From Limnohabitans radicicola (GTDB lineage Bacteria > Pseudomonadota > Gammaproteobacteria > Burkholderiales > Burkholderiaceae_C): a stretch of DNA of 64,000 nucleotides. This document shows positions 19,926-29,127 of the stretch, one piece after another; within the stretch, counting starts at the first letter, position 1, and every line of letters starts with the position of its first letter. The stretch lies in assembly GCF_014837235.1 (NCBI RefSeq), contig NZ_JACYFT010000004.1, positions 74,883-138,882 of the forward strand, read 5' to 3'. The position numbers and the translations under genes are program-made. Below the pieces are notes generated by a model that was given only the letters and a program-made list of their open reading frames with translations, searched no databases and was not told where the DNA came from.

Positions 19926-21680
19926 TCAGTGCTGCCCCATGCGCACCAGCCGCCCAGGGCGGGCCTCGGTGATCGTGCCGCCTTGCTGCACCGCCTCGCC
20001 CGCCACCCAGGTGGTCACATAGCCTTCGGCCTTTTGCACAAAGCGCTTGCCGCCTGCAGGCAAATCGCGCACCAACCGGGGAACGCCCACGCTCAGGCGG
20101 GCCGGGTCGATGGCATTCAGATCGGCCCGCATGCCCTCGGCGATCACGCCCCGGTCCGTCAAGCCCAGGTACCGTGCATTGCGGCTGGTGAGCATCTCCA
20201 CCGCGGTTTCGAGTGCGATGGCCTCACGCCCGCGGTCGCGCACCCAATGGGTGAGCATGAAGGTGGTGAAGCTGGCATCGCACACGGTGCCCACGTGCGC
20301 CCCCGCATCGCTCAGGCTGCTGAGTGCCCTGGGGTGCCCCAGCATGCGGCGCACCGTGTCGAGTGAGCCTTCGTTGTAGTTGAAGATCGGGAAGTAAATC
20401 AGGCCCGAACCATCGCCCGCACACAGGTGGTCGTAAATCACCGCCAAAGGCGAGACGCCCGCTTGCTTGGCGCGCACCAAGAAGCTCTGCATCACCGAGG
20501 GCTCGTAGTTGAGCGTGTCTTCGAGCGCGAACATGCGTCCGCTGATGAGGTCGATCTTGGCCAGCAGGATGTCCACCAGCGGCGGAATGGCGCTGCCGTC
20601 CCCGGCCAGGCGTTCGGACTTCTCGGACAGGATGCGCGCCTTGCGGGCCGGATCGCGCAGGGCTTCGGCCCGCTGCGCCAGCGGCAGGTGGGCCACCTCC
20701 TTGTAGGACGGGAAGCCCATGAAAGGGTGAAAGCTGGCGTCCAGCCCATTGATCACGCCGATGCCGCGCACGGCAGCCTGCATGTACAGGGGCAAACCGG
20801 CCTGGACGGCGGCCTCGACCCGCTGTTGGATCTTCAGGTACTGCTCACCGCCCGGGTCACGCTGCAACCAGGTCAGTGACACCGGCTTGCCGCTGGCCCG
20901 CGCCAGCGCCTCCACGCAATCGAACTCGGCGTCGAAGGGGTCCGGGCCGCTCAGCAGGTTGTAGTCGCTGACGATCTGGATCACCCCATGGTCCAAACCT
21001 TCAAAGGCCTGCGCCAGCCCGGTCAGCTCGTCGTGGCCTGCGTTGGCCGCAGGCGTGTCCTTGCCCTCGGAGGTGCGGTGGTTGTCGCTGCGCCCGGTGC
21101 TGAAACCGGCAGCGCCCGCCTGCAGCGCTTCGCGCAGCAGGGCCTGCATGGCCCGGATGTCGTCGGCATTGGCCTGCTCGTGGGCCTGCGCCCGCTCACC
21201 CATCACATACATGCGCAAGGGGTCGTGCGGCACCTGCACCAAGTAGTCCAGGCTGCGCGGCGTGGCCGCCAGCGCGTCCATGTACTGCGGAAAGGTCTCC
21301 CAGTTCCAGCGGATGCCTTCATGCAGTGCCGCGCCCGGGATGTCCTCCACACCTTCCATCAGCTTGATCAGATCGTCTTCATGACCGGGGCGTTTGGGCG
21401 CAAAACCCACACCGCAGTTGCCCATGACCAGGGTGGTCACACCGTGGTAAATGCTGGGTGTGAAGCACTCGTCCCAGGTCACTTGCCCGTCGTAGTGGGT
21501 GTGGATGTCCACAAAACCGGGAGTGATCCACAAACCTGTCGCGTCCAGGGTTTGCCGGGCGGGCTCGTCCACCTGGCCCACCGCCACAATGCGGCCGCCG
21601 CGCACCCCCACATCGGCCACACGCGCAGGCGCGCCCGTGCCGTCGACCACAGTGCCGTTTTTAATCAACCAGTCGAGCAT
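19926..21680 (-). CDS. D-aminoacylase-like amidohydrolase
   Basis: 584 residues of the amidohydrolase superfamily, N-acyl-D-amino-acid deacylase branch. The metal-binding HTHYDGQVTWDE is near residue 60, and GNCGVGFAP near residue 90 is typical of the D-aminoacylase subgroup. Further conserved segments are LSDAGAHVG near residue 450 and the C-terminal beta part ADLNAIDPARL. The family removes acyl groups from N-acyl-D-amino acids or related amides; the real substrate is unknown. It overlaps the upstream transporter gene by 20 bp, so the two are co-expressed. Confidence 0.82.
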   Translation of the reverse strand: MLDWLIKNGTVVDGTGAPARVADVGVRGGRIVAVGQVDEPARQTLDATGLWITPGFVDIHTHYDGQVTWDECFTPSIYHGVTTLVMGNCGVGFAPKRPGHEDDLIKLMEGVEDIPGAALHEGIRWNWETFPQYMDALAATPRSLDYLVQVPHDPLRMYVMGERAQAHEQANADDIRAMQALLREALQAGAAGFSTGRSDNHRTSEGKDTPAANAGHDELTGLAQAFEGLDHGVIQIVSDYNLLSGPDPFDAEFDCVEALARASGKPVSLTWLQRDPGGEQYLKIQQRVEAAVQAGLPLYMQAAVRGIGVINGLDASFHPFMGFPSYKEVAHLPLAQRAEALRDPARKARILSEKSERLAGDGSAIPPLVDILLAKIDLISGRMFALEDTLNYEPSVMQSFLVRAKQAGVSPLAVIYDHLCAGDGSGLIYFPIFNYNEGSLDTVRRMLGHPRALSSLSDAGAHVGTVCDASFTTFMLTHWVRDRGREAIALETAVEMLTSRNARYLGLTDRGVIAEGMRADLNAIDPARLSVGVPRLVRDLPAGGKRFVQKAEGYVTTWVAGEAVQQGGTITEARPGRLVRMGQH

Positions 21681-22536
21681 CTTTTCTTCTCCAATACAGG
21701 GCCAGGCCCATGCCGCTCACGATGTGCCAAATGCCCCACAGGCTGGCCAAAGTGACCATGCCCAAGTCGCTGCCAAACTGCACCGCGATGATGCCCAACG
21801 CCAGGCCCGAGTTCTGCATGCCGCCTTCGATCATGATGGCCCGGCGGTCGCGCTCGCTCACGCGCATGGCCTTGGCTGTGGCCCAGCCCAAAAACAGGCC
21901 GCTGGCATTGTGCAGCACCACCAGCAGCAAGGTGGGCAACAGGCCCAGAGTCAGCAATTGCCGCTCCTTGATGAGCCCCGCCACGATGAACAAAATCAAA
22001 GCGCCCACCGCAAAGTGGCCCAGCGGCTTGCGGATGCGCTCGGTCAGCGCTGGCAGCCGATGCGAGAAAACCAAACCCAACGCCAAGGGGATGCCCAGCA
22101 GCGCCACCTGACTCAGCCAGATACCGGACGGGTCGATCGACAGTTGGCGCAACCAAGACGCGGTTTCGGGGTTGGCCGCGATCATCCAGCTGAAGTTGAA
22201 GGGCGTGGCAAAGAGCGCGATCACACTGGCCACGGCCGAGATGCTGACCGACAGCGCGGTGTTGCCGCGCCCCATGTGGGTGACCACATTGCTCAGGCTG
22301 CCGCCGGGGCAAGCCGCCACCAAAATCATGGCCGCCTCGATGTTGGCGGGCAAATCCAGCACCAGCGTGGCAAGCCAAGTGCCCACAGGCAAGAGGATGA
22401 ACTGGGGGATCAGGCCGCACACCACGGCACGCGGGGTTTGGGCCACGCGCCGGAAGTCATCGATCCGCAGCTCCAGCGAGACAGAAAACACCATGGTCGC
22501 CAGCACCAGGCTCAAAATCAGTTGTTGTGTGGTCAT
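21661..22536 (-). CDS. Bile acid:sodium symporter (BASS) family transporter
   Basis: 291 residues, very hydrophobic, with about 9-10 transmembrane segments. Family-typical ACPGGSLSNVVTHMGRGNTALSVS is near residue 75 and EGGMQNSGLALGI near residue 240. These transporters move organic acids with Na+. The 20 bp overlap with the downstream D-aminoacylase-like gene suggests uptake of the enzyme's substrate or export of its product. The start is the ATG at 22536. Confidence 0.85.
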   Translation of the reverse strand: MTTQQLILSLVLATMVFSVSLELRIDDFRRVAQTPRAVVCGLIPQFILLPVGTWLATLVLDLPANIEAAMILVAACPGGSLSNVVTHMGRGNTALSVSISAVASVIALFATPFNFSWMIAANPETASWLRQLSIDPSGIWLSQVALLGIPLALGLVFSHRLPALTERIRKPLGHFAVGALILFIVAGLIKERQLLTLGLLPTLLLVVLHNASGLFLGWATAKAMRVSERDRRAIMIEGGMQNSGLALGIIAVQFGSDLGMVTLASLWGIWHIVSGMGLALYWRRKDARLVD

Positions 22537-22650
22537 GCGTGCTTCCTTTCAAAAAGTATAGACAACACCTGGACCCTGAGGGCAAAGGGTTTACGCGCAA
22601 GCGCCTGTCCCTGCGGCAAGGCCGCGTCAGGCTCATACAAGCCAATCCGG

Positions 22651-22656
22651 TACAAT
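22651..22656 (+). promoter_or_regulatory. Candidate -10 element for the asd leader
   Basis: TACAAT lies 8 nt before the leader-peptide ATG, so a transcript from it would begin almost at that ATG. No good -35 was found 16-18 nt upstream. No Shine-Dalgarno sequence precedes the ATG, which fits a leaderless transcript. Confidence 0.35.
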
Positions 22657-22664
22657 CCCACCCC

Positions 22665-22766
22665 ATGTTCCACGCCCACCTGTTCTGCCTGAACCTGACC
22701 GCTGCCGCTGCAGTGGCTGCCGGTGCGCGTGCAATCACCACCAAAACGACGACCATTAAGGGCTAA
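22665..22766 (+). CDS. Candidate Thr/Ile/Lys-rich leader peptide of asd (33 aa)
   Basis: A 33-codon ORF ending 90 bp before asd. Its C-terminal stretch is ITTKTTTIKG: codons 24-32 read Ile Thr Thr Lys Thr Thr Thr Ile Lys. Threonine, isoleucine and lysine are all made through aspartate semialdehyde, the product of asd. The Thr codons 28-30 overlap the first arm of a set of alternative hairpins. The N-terminal part is hydrophobic and Ala-rich. By analogy with thrL-type leaders this is read as a ribosome-stalling peptide; the analogy is an inference. Confidence 0.7.
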   Translation: MFHAHLFCLNLTAAAAVAAGARAITTKTTTIKG

Positions 22767-22836
22767 CGGCTCTGGTTCGTCGTGCGCCCTCCCCGGCCAG
22801 ACGAGCCGGGGCAAACAGTCAGGTCTCACACTGTTT
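22746..22836 (+). promoter_or_regulatory. Candidate attenuator with alternative hairpins upstream of asd
   Basis: Structure 1:2 pairs acgacga (22746-22752, Thr codons) with tcgtcgt (22777-22783). Structure 2:3 pairs 22769-22781 with 22800-22812 as 13 uninterrupted pairs, three of them G-U. Structure 3:4 pairs ccccggc (22791-22797) with gccgggg (22805-22811). Because 1:2 and 2:3 share bases, and 2:3 and 3:4 share bases, only some combinations can coexist. A further hairpin pairs aaacagt (22813-22819) with actgttt (22830-22836) just before the asd ribosome site. No U-tract follows 3:4, so Rho or translation control is possible. Confidence 0.6.
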
Positions 22837-22856
22837 AACTTTGAAAGGGCAATGAA

Positions 22857-23987
22857 ATGAGCAAGTTGGTAGGTTTGGTCGGCTGGCGCGGTATGGTCGG
22901 CTCGGTTCTGATGGACCGCATGATTCAGGAAAAAGACTTTGACCTGATCGAGCCCTTGTTCTTCTCCACATCGAATGCGGGCGGCAAAGCCCCCTCGATG
23001 GCCAAGAACGAAACCACGCTGCAAGACGCCTTCAACATCGAACAGCTCAAGCGCTGCGAGATCATCATCACGGCCCAGGGCGGCGACTACACCTCGGAAG
23101 TCTTCCCCAAGCTGCGCGCTGCCGGCTGGAATGGCCACTGGATCGACGCGGCATCGACCCTGCGCATGGAAAAAGACGCCGTGATCATTCTCGATCCGGT
23201 CAACATGCCCGTGATCAAGAACGCCTTGGCGCATGGCGGCAACAACTGGGTGGGCGGCAACTGCACCGTCTCCTGCATGTTGATGGGCGTGGGCGCCTTG
23301 TACAAAGCCGGTCTGGTCGAATGGATGAGCACCCAGACTTACCAAGCGGCATCCGGCGGCGGAGCACAACACATGCGCGAGCTGCTGACCCAATACGGCA
23401 CGCTCAACGCCGAAGTCAAAGCCCTGCTGGACGACCCCAAGAGCGCCATCCTCGAGATTGACCGCAAGGTGATCGCCAAGCAACGCGCCCTGACCGGTGC
23501 CGAGACCGCCAACTTTGGCGTGCCCCTGGGTGGCTCGCTGATCCCCTGGATCGACAAGGACCTGGGCAATGGCATGTCCAAGGAAGAGTGGAAAGGCATG
23601 GCCGAAACCAACAAGATCTTGGGGCTCGGCGAGGGCTTCAACTCCACCGCCATCCCGGTTGACGGTTTCTGCGTGCGTGTGGGTGCCATGCGCTGCCACA
23701 GCCAGGCCCTGACTTTCAAGCTCAAAAAAGACGTGCCCGTGGCCGACATCGAAGCCATGATCGCTGCCGACAACGAGTGGGTCAAAGTGGTGCCCAACAC
23801 CCGCGAAGCCACCATCCAAGACCTGACCCCTGTGGCCGTGACCGGCACCATGACCATCCCCGTGGGCCGTGTGCGCAAGCTGGCCATGGGCCCCGAATAC
23901 GTCGGCGCGTTCACCATCGGTGACCAGCTGCTGTGGGGCGCGGCCGAGCCGCTGCGCCGCATGCTGCGCATCTTGCTGGAAGCCTGA
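22857..23987 (+). CDS. asd: Aspartate-semialdehyde dehydrogenase
   Basis: 376 residues; reduces aspartyl phosphate to aspartate semialdehyde for Lys, Met, Thr and Ile and for diaminopimelate. [18 protein letters not shown] is the NADP motif at residues 4-21. The catalytic Cys is in [12 protein letters not shown] near residue 135, and [13 protein letters not shown] near residue 163. It is the gammaproteobacterial-type enzyme. The ribosome site AAAGGG precedes ATG 22857. truA begins 5 bp after the stop. Confidence 0.96.
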   Translation: MSKLVGLVGWRGMVGSVLMDRMIQEKDFDLIEPLFFSTSNAGGKAPSMAKNETTLQDAFNIEQLKRCEIIITAQGGDYTSEVFPKLRAAGWNGHWIDAASTLRMEKDAVIILDPVNMPVIKNALAHGGNNWVGGNCTVSCMLMGVGALYKAGLVEWMSTQTYQAASGGGAQHMRELLTQYGTLNAEVKALLDDPKSAILEIDRKVIAKQRALTGAETANFGVPLGGSLIPWIDKDLGNGMSKEEWKGMAETNKILGLGEGFNSTAIPVDGFCVRVGAMRCHSQALTFKLKKDVPVADIEAMIAADNEWVKVVPNTREATIQDLTPVAVTGTMTIPVGRVRKLAMGPEYVGAFTIGDQLLWGAAEPLRRMLRILLEA

Positions 23988-23992
23988 TTCCC

Positions 23993-24775
23993 ATGCGTTT
24001 GGCCTTGGGGGTCAGCTACAACGGCCAGCCTTATCTGGGCTGGCAAAGCCAACCCTCGGGCCAAACCATCCAGGACCAGCTCGAAAAAGCGCTGTCGCAG
24101 TTCTGCGACCAGCGCGTGCTCACCCACTGCGCAGGCCGCACCGACACGGGTGTGCACGGCTTGATGCAGGTGGTGCACCTGGACACCCCTTTGGCGCGCG
24201 ACATGCACTCCTGGGTGCGGGGCACCAACCGCTACCTGCCACCCGACATTGCCGTGCAATGGGCCCAGGAAATGCCGAGCGATTTCCATGCCCGGGGCAG
24301 CGCGGTGGCCCGGCGCTATGTGTACGTGCTGCTAGAATCGCCCGTGCGCCCTGCGCTCGAGTCGGGCCGGGTCGGCTGGTCCTTTCGCCCGCTCGACGAA
24401 GTCGCCATGCGCGAAGCCGCGCAGCACCTGCTGGGCGAGCACGACTTTTCTTCGTTTCGCGCCAGCGCCTGCCAGGCGCTCAGCCCGGTCAAGACGCTGC
24501 ACCGCATCGACATCCACCGCCGGGGGCCTTACTGGCGCTTCGAGTTCGAAGGCAACGCCTTTTTGCACCACATGATCCGCAACATCATGGGCTGTCTGGT
24601 CTATGTGGGCCAGGGCATGCACCCGCCCAGCTGGCTGCACGAGGTGATCGACGCACGCAGCCGCGATGCCGCAGCGCCCACCTTCTCACCCGATGGCCTG
24701 TATTTTGCGGGCCCGGTCTATGGGCCAGAATGGGGTCTGCCCACGACCACCCCGGCTTTTGACTGGCTGCCATGA
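23993..24775 (+). CDS. truA: tRNA pseudouridine(38-40) synthase TruA
   Basis: 260 residues; forms pseudouridine at tRNA positions 38-40. The catalytic Asp is in CAGRTDTGVHGLMQVVH near residue 50, and the RNA-binding FLHHMIRNIMGCLVYVG is near residue 190. The start is the ATG at 23993 (MRLALGVSYNG). Its stop overlaps the trpF start by 4 nt (ATGA). Confidence 0.95.
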   Translation: MRLALGVSYNGQPYLGWQSQPSGQTIQDQLEKALSQFCDQRVLTHCAGRTDTGVHGLMQVVHLDTPLARDMHSWVRGTNRYLPPDIAVQWAQEMPSDFHARGSAVARRYVYVLLESPVRPALESGRVGWSFRPLDEVAMREAAQHLLGEHDFSSFRASACQALSPVKTLHRIDIHRRGPYWRFEFEGNAFLHHMIRNIMGCLVYVGQGMHPPSWLHEVIDARSRDAAAPTFSPDGLYFAGPVYGPEWGLPTTTPAFDWLP

Positions 24776-25446
24776 GCAATCCACAACGCACCCGCATCAA
24801 AATGTGCGGCTTCACCCGCGAAGCCGATGTCGACGCCGCTGTTCAAGCGGGCGCCGACGCCATCGGCTTCGTGCTCTACCCGCCCAGCCCGCGCAACGTG
24901 CCCATCGAACGCGCCGCTGAGCTGGCCGCACGCTTGCCTGCCTTTGTCACGCCCGTGCTGCTGTTCGTCAACGACAGGCCCGAACGGATTGCCCAAGCCT
25001 GCGCTTCCGTGCCCGGCGCGGTGCTGCAGTTCCATGGCGACGAGACGCCCGAGTTTTGCGCCGCCATGAGCCTGGCCACAGGCCGCCCACACCTCAAAGC
25101 CGCCCGAATCCCCCTGGAATCGGCTGGCGACTTTGACTTGGTAAAATTTGCCCAATCCCACAGCACAGCCCAAGCCATATTGCTCGATGCCCATGTCGAC
25201 GGTTTTGGTGGCGGCGGAAAAACATTCCCTTGGTCACAGCTGCCTCCAAACGTCGAAGCTCACCTCGTTTTGTCTGGTGGACTCACACCTGCAAACGTGA
25301 CCGATGGCATTCGGACACTGCGCTCACACGGCCGCTCACTGGCCGTTGACGTGAGCTCGGGCATCGAAGCAGGCAAAGGCCTGAAAGATGCCGAAAAAAT
25401 GCAGCAGTTTGTCGCTGCCGTGCGCGCCGCCGACAACGCCTCCTGA
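24772..25446 (+). CDS. trpF: Phosphoribosylanthranilate isomerase
   Basis: 224 residues, a TIM barrel of tryptophan synthesis. [26 protein letters not shown] at the N-terminus contains the catalytic Cys, and the catalytic Asp lies in [18 protein letters not shown] near residue 140. The phosphate-binding end is [19 protein letters not shown]. It is translationally coupled to truA by ATGA. Confidence 0.95.
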   Translation: MSNPQRTRIKMCGFTREADVDAAVQAGADAIGFVLYPPSPRNVPIERAAELAARLPAFVTPVLLFVNDRPERIAQACASVPGAVLQFHGDETPEFCAAMSLATGRPHLKAARIPLESAGDFDLVKFAQSHSTAQAILLDAHVDGFGGGGKTFPWSQLPPNVEAHLVLSGGLTPANVTDGIRTLRSHGRSLAVDVSSGIEAGKGLKDAEKMQQFVAAVRAADNAS

Positions 25447-25468
25447 AATCCGTTTTTCCAAGGTCACC

Positions 25469-26752
25469 ATGTACGACTACCAACAGCCCGATGCCAAGGG
25501 GCATTTCGGCATTTACGGCGGCAGCTTTGTGTCAGAGACGCTGACACATGCCATCAACGAGCTCAAAGACGCCTACGCCAAGTACCAGCACGACCCCGAA
25601 TTCATCGCCGAATTCAAGTCCGAGTTGGCGCATTTTGTGGGCCGCCCCTCCCCCGTCTACCACGCGGCCCGCATGAGCCGTGAGATGGGCGGCGCACAGA
25701 TCTTCCTCAAACGCGAAGACCTCAACCACACGGGTGCGCACAAGATCAACAACACCATCGGCCAAGCCATGCTCGCCAAGCGCATGGGCAAAACACGCAT
25801 CATTGCCGAGACCGGCGCGGGCCAGCACGGCGTGGCCACCGCCACCATCTGCGCCCGCTATGGGCTCGAATGTGTGGTCTACATGGGCAGCGAAGACGTC
25901 AAGCGCCAAAGCCCCAACGTCTATCGCATGAAACTGCTGGGCGCGACCGTGATTCCGGTCGAGTCGGGCAGCAAAACCCTCAAGGACGCCCTCAACGAAG
26001 CCATGCGTGACTGGGTCGCCAATGTGGACAACACCTTCTACATCATCGGCACCGTGGCGGGCCCGCACCCCTACCCCATGATGGTGCGCGACTTCCAAAG
26101 CGTGATCGGCGAAGAATGCCTCACGCAAATGCCCGAGATGTTTAAAAGCCTGCACATGGCGGAGCAGCAGCCCGACGCGGTCATTGCCTGCGTGGGTGGC
26201 GGCAGCAACGCCATGGGCATCTTCTACCCCTACATCGCCCACGAAAACACCCGTCTGATCGGCGTGGAAGCCGCAGGCGAAGGCATGGACTCCGGCAAGC
26301 ATTCCTGCTCGCTGCAGCTGGGCAGCCCCGGCGTGCTGCACGGCAACCGCACTTACATCCTGCAAGACGACAACGGCCAGATCACCGAAACCCACAGCGT
26401 GAGCGCGGGCCTGGACTACCCCGGTGTCGGTCCCGAACACGCCTTCCTCAAGGACATCGGCCGCGCCGAGTACGTGGGCATCACCGACAAGGAAGCGCTC
26501 GAGGCCTTCCACTACCTGTGCCGCACCGAGGGCATCATCCCTGCGCTCGAGTCGAGCCACGCCGTGGCTTACGCCATGAAGCTGGCCAAAACCCTGCGCA
26601 CTGACCAGTCGATCCTCGTCAACCTGTCGGGCCGTGGCGACAAGGACATCGGCACCGTGGCCGACCTGAGCCAGGCCGACTTCTATTGCCGTCCCAGCTG
26701 CCGCGGCCAGTCGGTCAAGGGCGGCGAGCAGCCCGTCAACATCGTGAAGTGA
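25469..26752 (+). CDS. trpB: Tryptophan synthase beta chain
   Basis: 427 residues, slightly longer than the common 400 because of a C-terminal tail ([16 protein letters not shown]). It condenses indole and serine using PLP. The PLP Lys is in [16 protein letters not shown] near residue 90, [14 protein letters not shown] is near residue 115, and the phosphate-binding glycines are in [10 protein letters not shown] near residue 240. The start is the ATG at 25469 ([14 protein letters not shown]). Confidence 0.96.
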   Translation: MYDYQQPDAKGHFGIYGGSFVSETLTHAINELKDAYAKYQHDPEFIAEFKSELAHFVGRPSPVYHAARMSREMGGAQIFLKREDLNHTGAHKINNTIGQAMLAKRMGKTRIIAETGAGQHGVATATICARYGLECVVYMGSEDVKRQSPNVYRMKLLGATVIPVESGSKTLKDALNEAMRDWVANVDNTFYIIGTVAGPHPYPMMVRDFQSVIGEECLTQMPEMFKSLHMAEQQPDAVIACVGGGSNAMGIFYPYIAHENTRLIGVEAAGEGMDSGKHSCSLQLGSPGVLHGNRTYILQDDNGQITETHSVSAGLDYPGVGPEHAFLKDIGRAEYVGITDKEALEAFHYLCRTEGIIPALESSHAVAYAMKLAKTLRTDQSILVNLSGRGDKDIGTVADLSQADFYCRPSCRGQSVKGGEQPVNIVK

Positions 26753-26763
26753 GGGCTGTACAG

Positions 26764-27573
26764 ATGAGCCGCATTGACACCACCCTCTCCCAGCTCAAGG
26801 CCCAAGGCCGCAAGGCATTGATCCCTTTCGTGACCGCAGGCTTCCCCTTCGCAGACAGCACCCCTGCCCTGATGCACGCCATGGCAGGCGCGGGTGCCGA
26901 CATCATCGAGTTGGGGGTGCCGTTTTCCGACCCCTCGGCCGACGGCCCGGTGATCCAGAAGGCGGGCGACAAAGCTCTGGCCATGGGCATTGGCCTCGTG
27001 CAGGTGCTGGCCATGGTGCGAGAGTTCCGGCAGACCAACGCCAGCACCCCCGTGGTGCTGATGGGCTACGCCAACCCGGTGGAGCGTTACGACCAGAAGC
27101 ACGGCGCGGACAGCTTCATCCGCGATGCCTCTGCTGCGGGCGTGGACGGTGTGCTGATCGTGGATTACCCGCCTGAAGAATGTGTGGAATTCGCCGCCAA
27201 GCTGCGCGCCCACAGCATGGACCTGATTTTCTTGCTGGCACCCACCTCGACCGACGAACGCATGCAGCAAGTGGCCCGAGTCGCCAGCGGCTATGTGTAT
27301 TACGTGTCGCTCAAGGGCGTGACGGGTTCTGGCGCCCTGGACATCGACGCCGTGGAAGCCATGCTGCCGCGCATCCGCCAGCATGTGAGCGTGCCGGTGG
27401 GCGTGGGATTTGGCATCCGAGATGCGGCCACGGCCAAGGCGATTGGTCGCGTGGCCGACGCGGTGGTGATCGGTTCACGCCTGATCCAGCTGATCGAAAA
27501 CGAGCCGGCCGACCGGGTCAACACGGTCGCTGCCGACTTCCTGTCTGGCATCCGCCAGGCACTGGACGCCTGA
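26764..27573 (+). CDS. trpA: Tryptophan synthase alpha chain
   Basis: 269 residues; cleaves indole-3-glycerol phosphate to indole for Trp[13 protein letters not shown] near residue 20, with the catalytic Glu/Asp in [19 protein letters not shown] near residues 48-66. The phosphate-binding [11 protein letters not shown] is near residue 218. It starts 11 bp after trpB at the ATG at 26764 and is followed 33 bp later by accD. Confidence 0.96.
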   Translation: MSRIDTTLSQLKAQGRKALIPFVTAGFPFADSTPALMHAMAGAGADIIELGVPFSDPSADGPVIQKAGDKALAMGIGLVQVLAMVREFRQTNASTPVVLMGYANPVERYDQKHGADSFIRDASAAGVDGVLIVDYPPEECVEFAAKLRAHSMDLIFLLAPTSTDERMQQVARVASGYVYYVSLKGVTGSGALDIDAVEAMLPRIRQHVSVPVGVGFGIRDAATAKAIGRVADAVVIGSRLIQLIENEPADRVNTVAADFLSGIRQALDA

Positions 27574-27606
27574 ACGGCGATAATCCCAACTTAAGGAGAA
27601 ACCCGC

Positions 27607-28479
27607 ATGAGTTGGCTTGAAAAACTGCTGCCGCCCAAGATTGTTCACACCGACCCGGCCGACCGCCGCTCGGTGCCCGAGGGCCTGTGGATCAAATGCC
27701 CCAGCTGCGAGACCGTGCTGTACAAGAACGACCTCGAAGAAAACGTCAACGTCTGCCCCAGCTGTGGTCACCACCACCGCATTGGCGCACGTGCCCGCCT
27801 GAACGCCTTCCTCGACGGCGAAGGCCGCTATGAGATCGGCCAGGAAGTGGTGCCGGTCGACGCCCTCAAATTCAAGGACAGCCGAAAGTACCCCGAGCGC
27901 CTGAAAGAGGCCATGGACAACACCGGCGAGACCGACGCGCTGGTGGTCATGGGCGGTGCGGTGCAGAGCATCGAGCTGGTCGCGGCCTGCTTCGAGTTCG
28001 ACTTCATGGGCGGCTCCATGGGTTCGGTCGTGGGTGAGCGCTTTGTGCGTGGCGTCGAGACCGCCATCGAGCAAAAAGTGCCTTTCGTCTGCTTCACCGC
28101 CACAGGCGGCGCCCGCATGCAGGAAGGCCTGCTTTCGCTCATGCAGATGGCCAAAACCAATGCGGCCCTCACCCGTCTGGCCAAGAAAGGCCTGCCCTAC
28201 ATCAGCGTGCTGACCGACCCGACCATGGGTGGTGTGTCGGCCGGTTTTGCCTTTGTGGGTGACGTGGTGATCGCCGAGCCCAAGGCCCTGATCGGTTTTG
28301 CCGGCCCCCGCGTGATCGAGACCACCGTGCGCGTGACGCTGCCCGAGGGCTTCCAGCGTGCCGAGTTTTTGCAGACCAAGGGCGCCGTGGACTTCATCTG
28401 CGACCGCCGCGAGCTGCGCAAGACCATCTCCAGCGTGCTGGCAATGCTGCAGCGCCAAAGCGCCGACGCCGTCAGCTGA
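27607..28479 (+). CDS. accD: Acetyl-CoA carboxylase carboxyltransferase subunit beta
   Basis: 290 residues; with AccA it transfers CO2 from biotin to acetyl-CoA to form malonyl-CoA. The N-terminal zinc ribbon CPSCETVL...CPSCGHH is near residues 34-57. The crotonase-like carboxyltransferase core includes [19 protein letters not shown] and GFAGPRVIE. It is last in asd-truA-trpFBA-accD, has a strong AAGGAG ribosome site, and ends at a perfect terminator. Confidence 0.96.
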   Translation: MSWLEKLLPPKIVHTDPADRRSVPEGLWIKCPSCETVLYKNDLEENVNVCPSCGHHHRIGARARLNAFLDGEGRYEIGQEVVPVDALKFKDSRKYPERLKEAMDNTGETDALVVMGGAVQSIELVAACFEFDFMGGSMGSVVGERFVRGVETAIEQKVPFVCFTATGGARMQEGLLSLMQMAKTNAALTRLAKKGLPYISVLTDPTMGGVSAGFAFVGDVVIAEPKALIGFAGPRVIETTVRVTLPEGFQRAEFLQTKGAVDFICDRRELRKTISSVLAMLQRQSADAVS

Positions 28480-28490
28480 GCAAGCCAGCA

Positions 28491-28534
28491 CCCCCAAAAC
28501 AAAGGCCCTCTTCGGAGGGCCTTTGTTTTGGGGG
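28491..28534. terminator. Bidirectional terminator between accD and the YggT gene
   Basis: Perfect 20 bp inverted repeat (28491-28510 with 28515-28534) closed by a ttcg tetraloop, with A-rich and T-rich runs on the respective sides (ttgtttt on plus). It serves the convergent accD and YggT genes. Confidence 0.92.
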
Positions 28535-28547
28535 CTTGCCGAGTGGC

Positions 28548-29096
28548 TCAGTACATCCAGCCCATCTGCAACTGGGCCAGCGCCATGCCCGCCAACTGCA
28601 AGACCAGCAACAAGGCGATCGGTGACAAATCCACCCCACCGATCAGCGGCACCACGCGCTGAAACGGCTTCAAGAACGGGTCGCACAAACGGGCGGTCAG
28701 GCCGTACATGGGCGAGCCAGGGTTGACCCAGGACAACAACGCCAGCACCAGCACCAGCGCACTGAGCGCAGACACCACCAGTTGGGCCAGGCCCACCACG
28801 GTCACCAGCGGCAACAAACCCCATGCGCCTCGGCCACCCGCCACCAGCCACAAAAGCGTGTACTGCACCAGCTTGATGAGGAAGGCACCCACCAGGCTCG
28901 ACACATCCCAGGACGACCACGGGGGAATCACACGTCGCAAAGGCAGGAGCAACCAGTCGGTGACAGCAAACACAAACCGTCCCAAGGGCTGGTGGAAAGA
29001 GATCCGCTGCCGCTGCATCCAGAAACGCAGCAAACAGGTGCCTGCGATCAAGCCGGCCACCACATCCAAGACCAAACTCACCATCTGAAACAACAT
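28548..29096 (-). CDS. YggT family membrane protein
   Basis: 182 residues with two YggT domains, each a hydrophobic pair. LLRFWMQRQRISFHQPLGRFVFAVTDWLLLPLRRVIPP is near residues 20-55 and the second copy, LCDPFLKPFQRVVPLIGGVDLSP, is near residues 135-160. The repeated pattern (P-L-R-R-V-I-P and P-F-Q-R-V-V-P) is visible. It is an integral inner-membrane protein of unclear role, perhaps in osmotic or cell-envelope functions. The start is the ATG at 29096, with GGAG upstream. Confidence 0.85.
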   Translation of the reverse strand: MLFQMVSLVLDVVAGLIAGTCLLRFWMQRQRISFHQPLGRFVFAVTDWLLLPLRRVIPPWSSWDVSSLVGAFLIKLVQYTLLWLVAGGRGAWGLLPLVTVVGLAQLVVSALSALVLVLALLSWVNPGSPMYGLTARLCDPFLKPFQRVVPLIGGVDLSPIALLLVLQLAGMALAQLQMGWMY

Positions 29097-29127
29097 CGTT
29101 TTCTCCTGCTCGTGCGATGATACCCAG

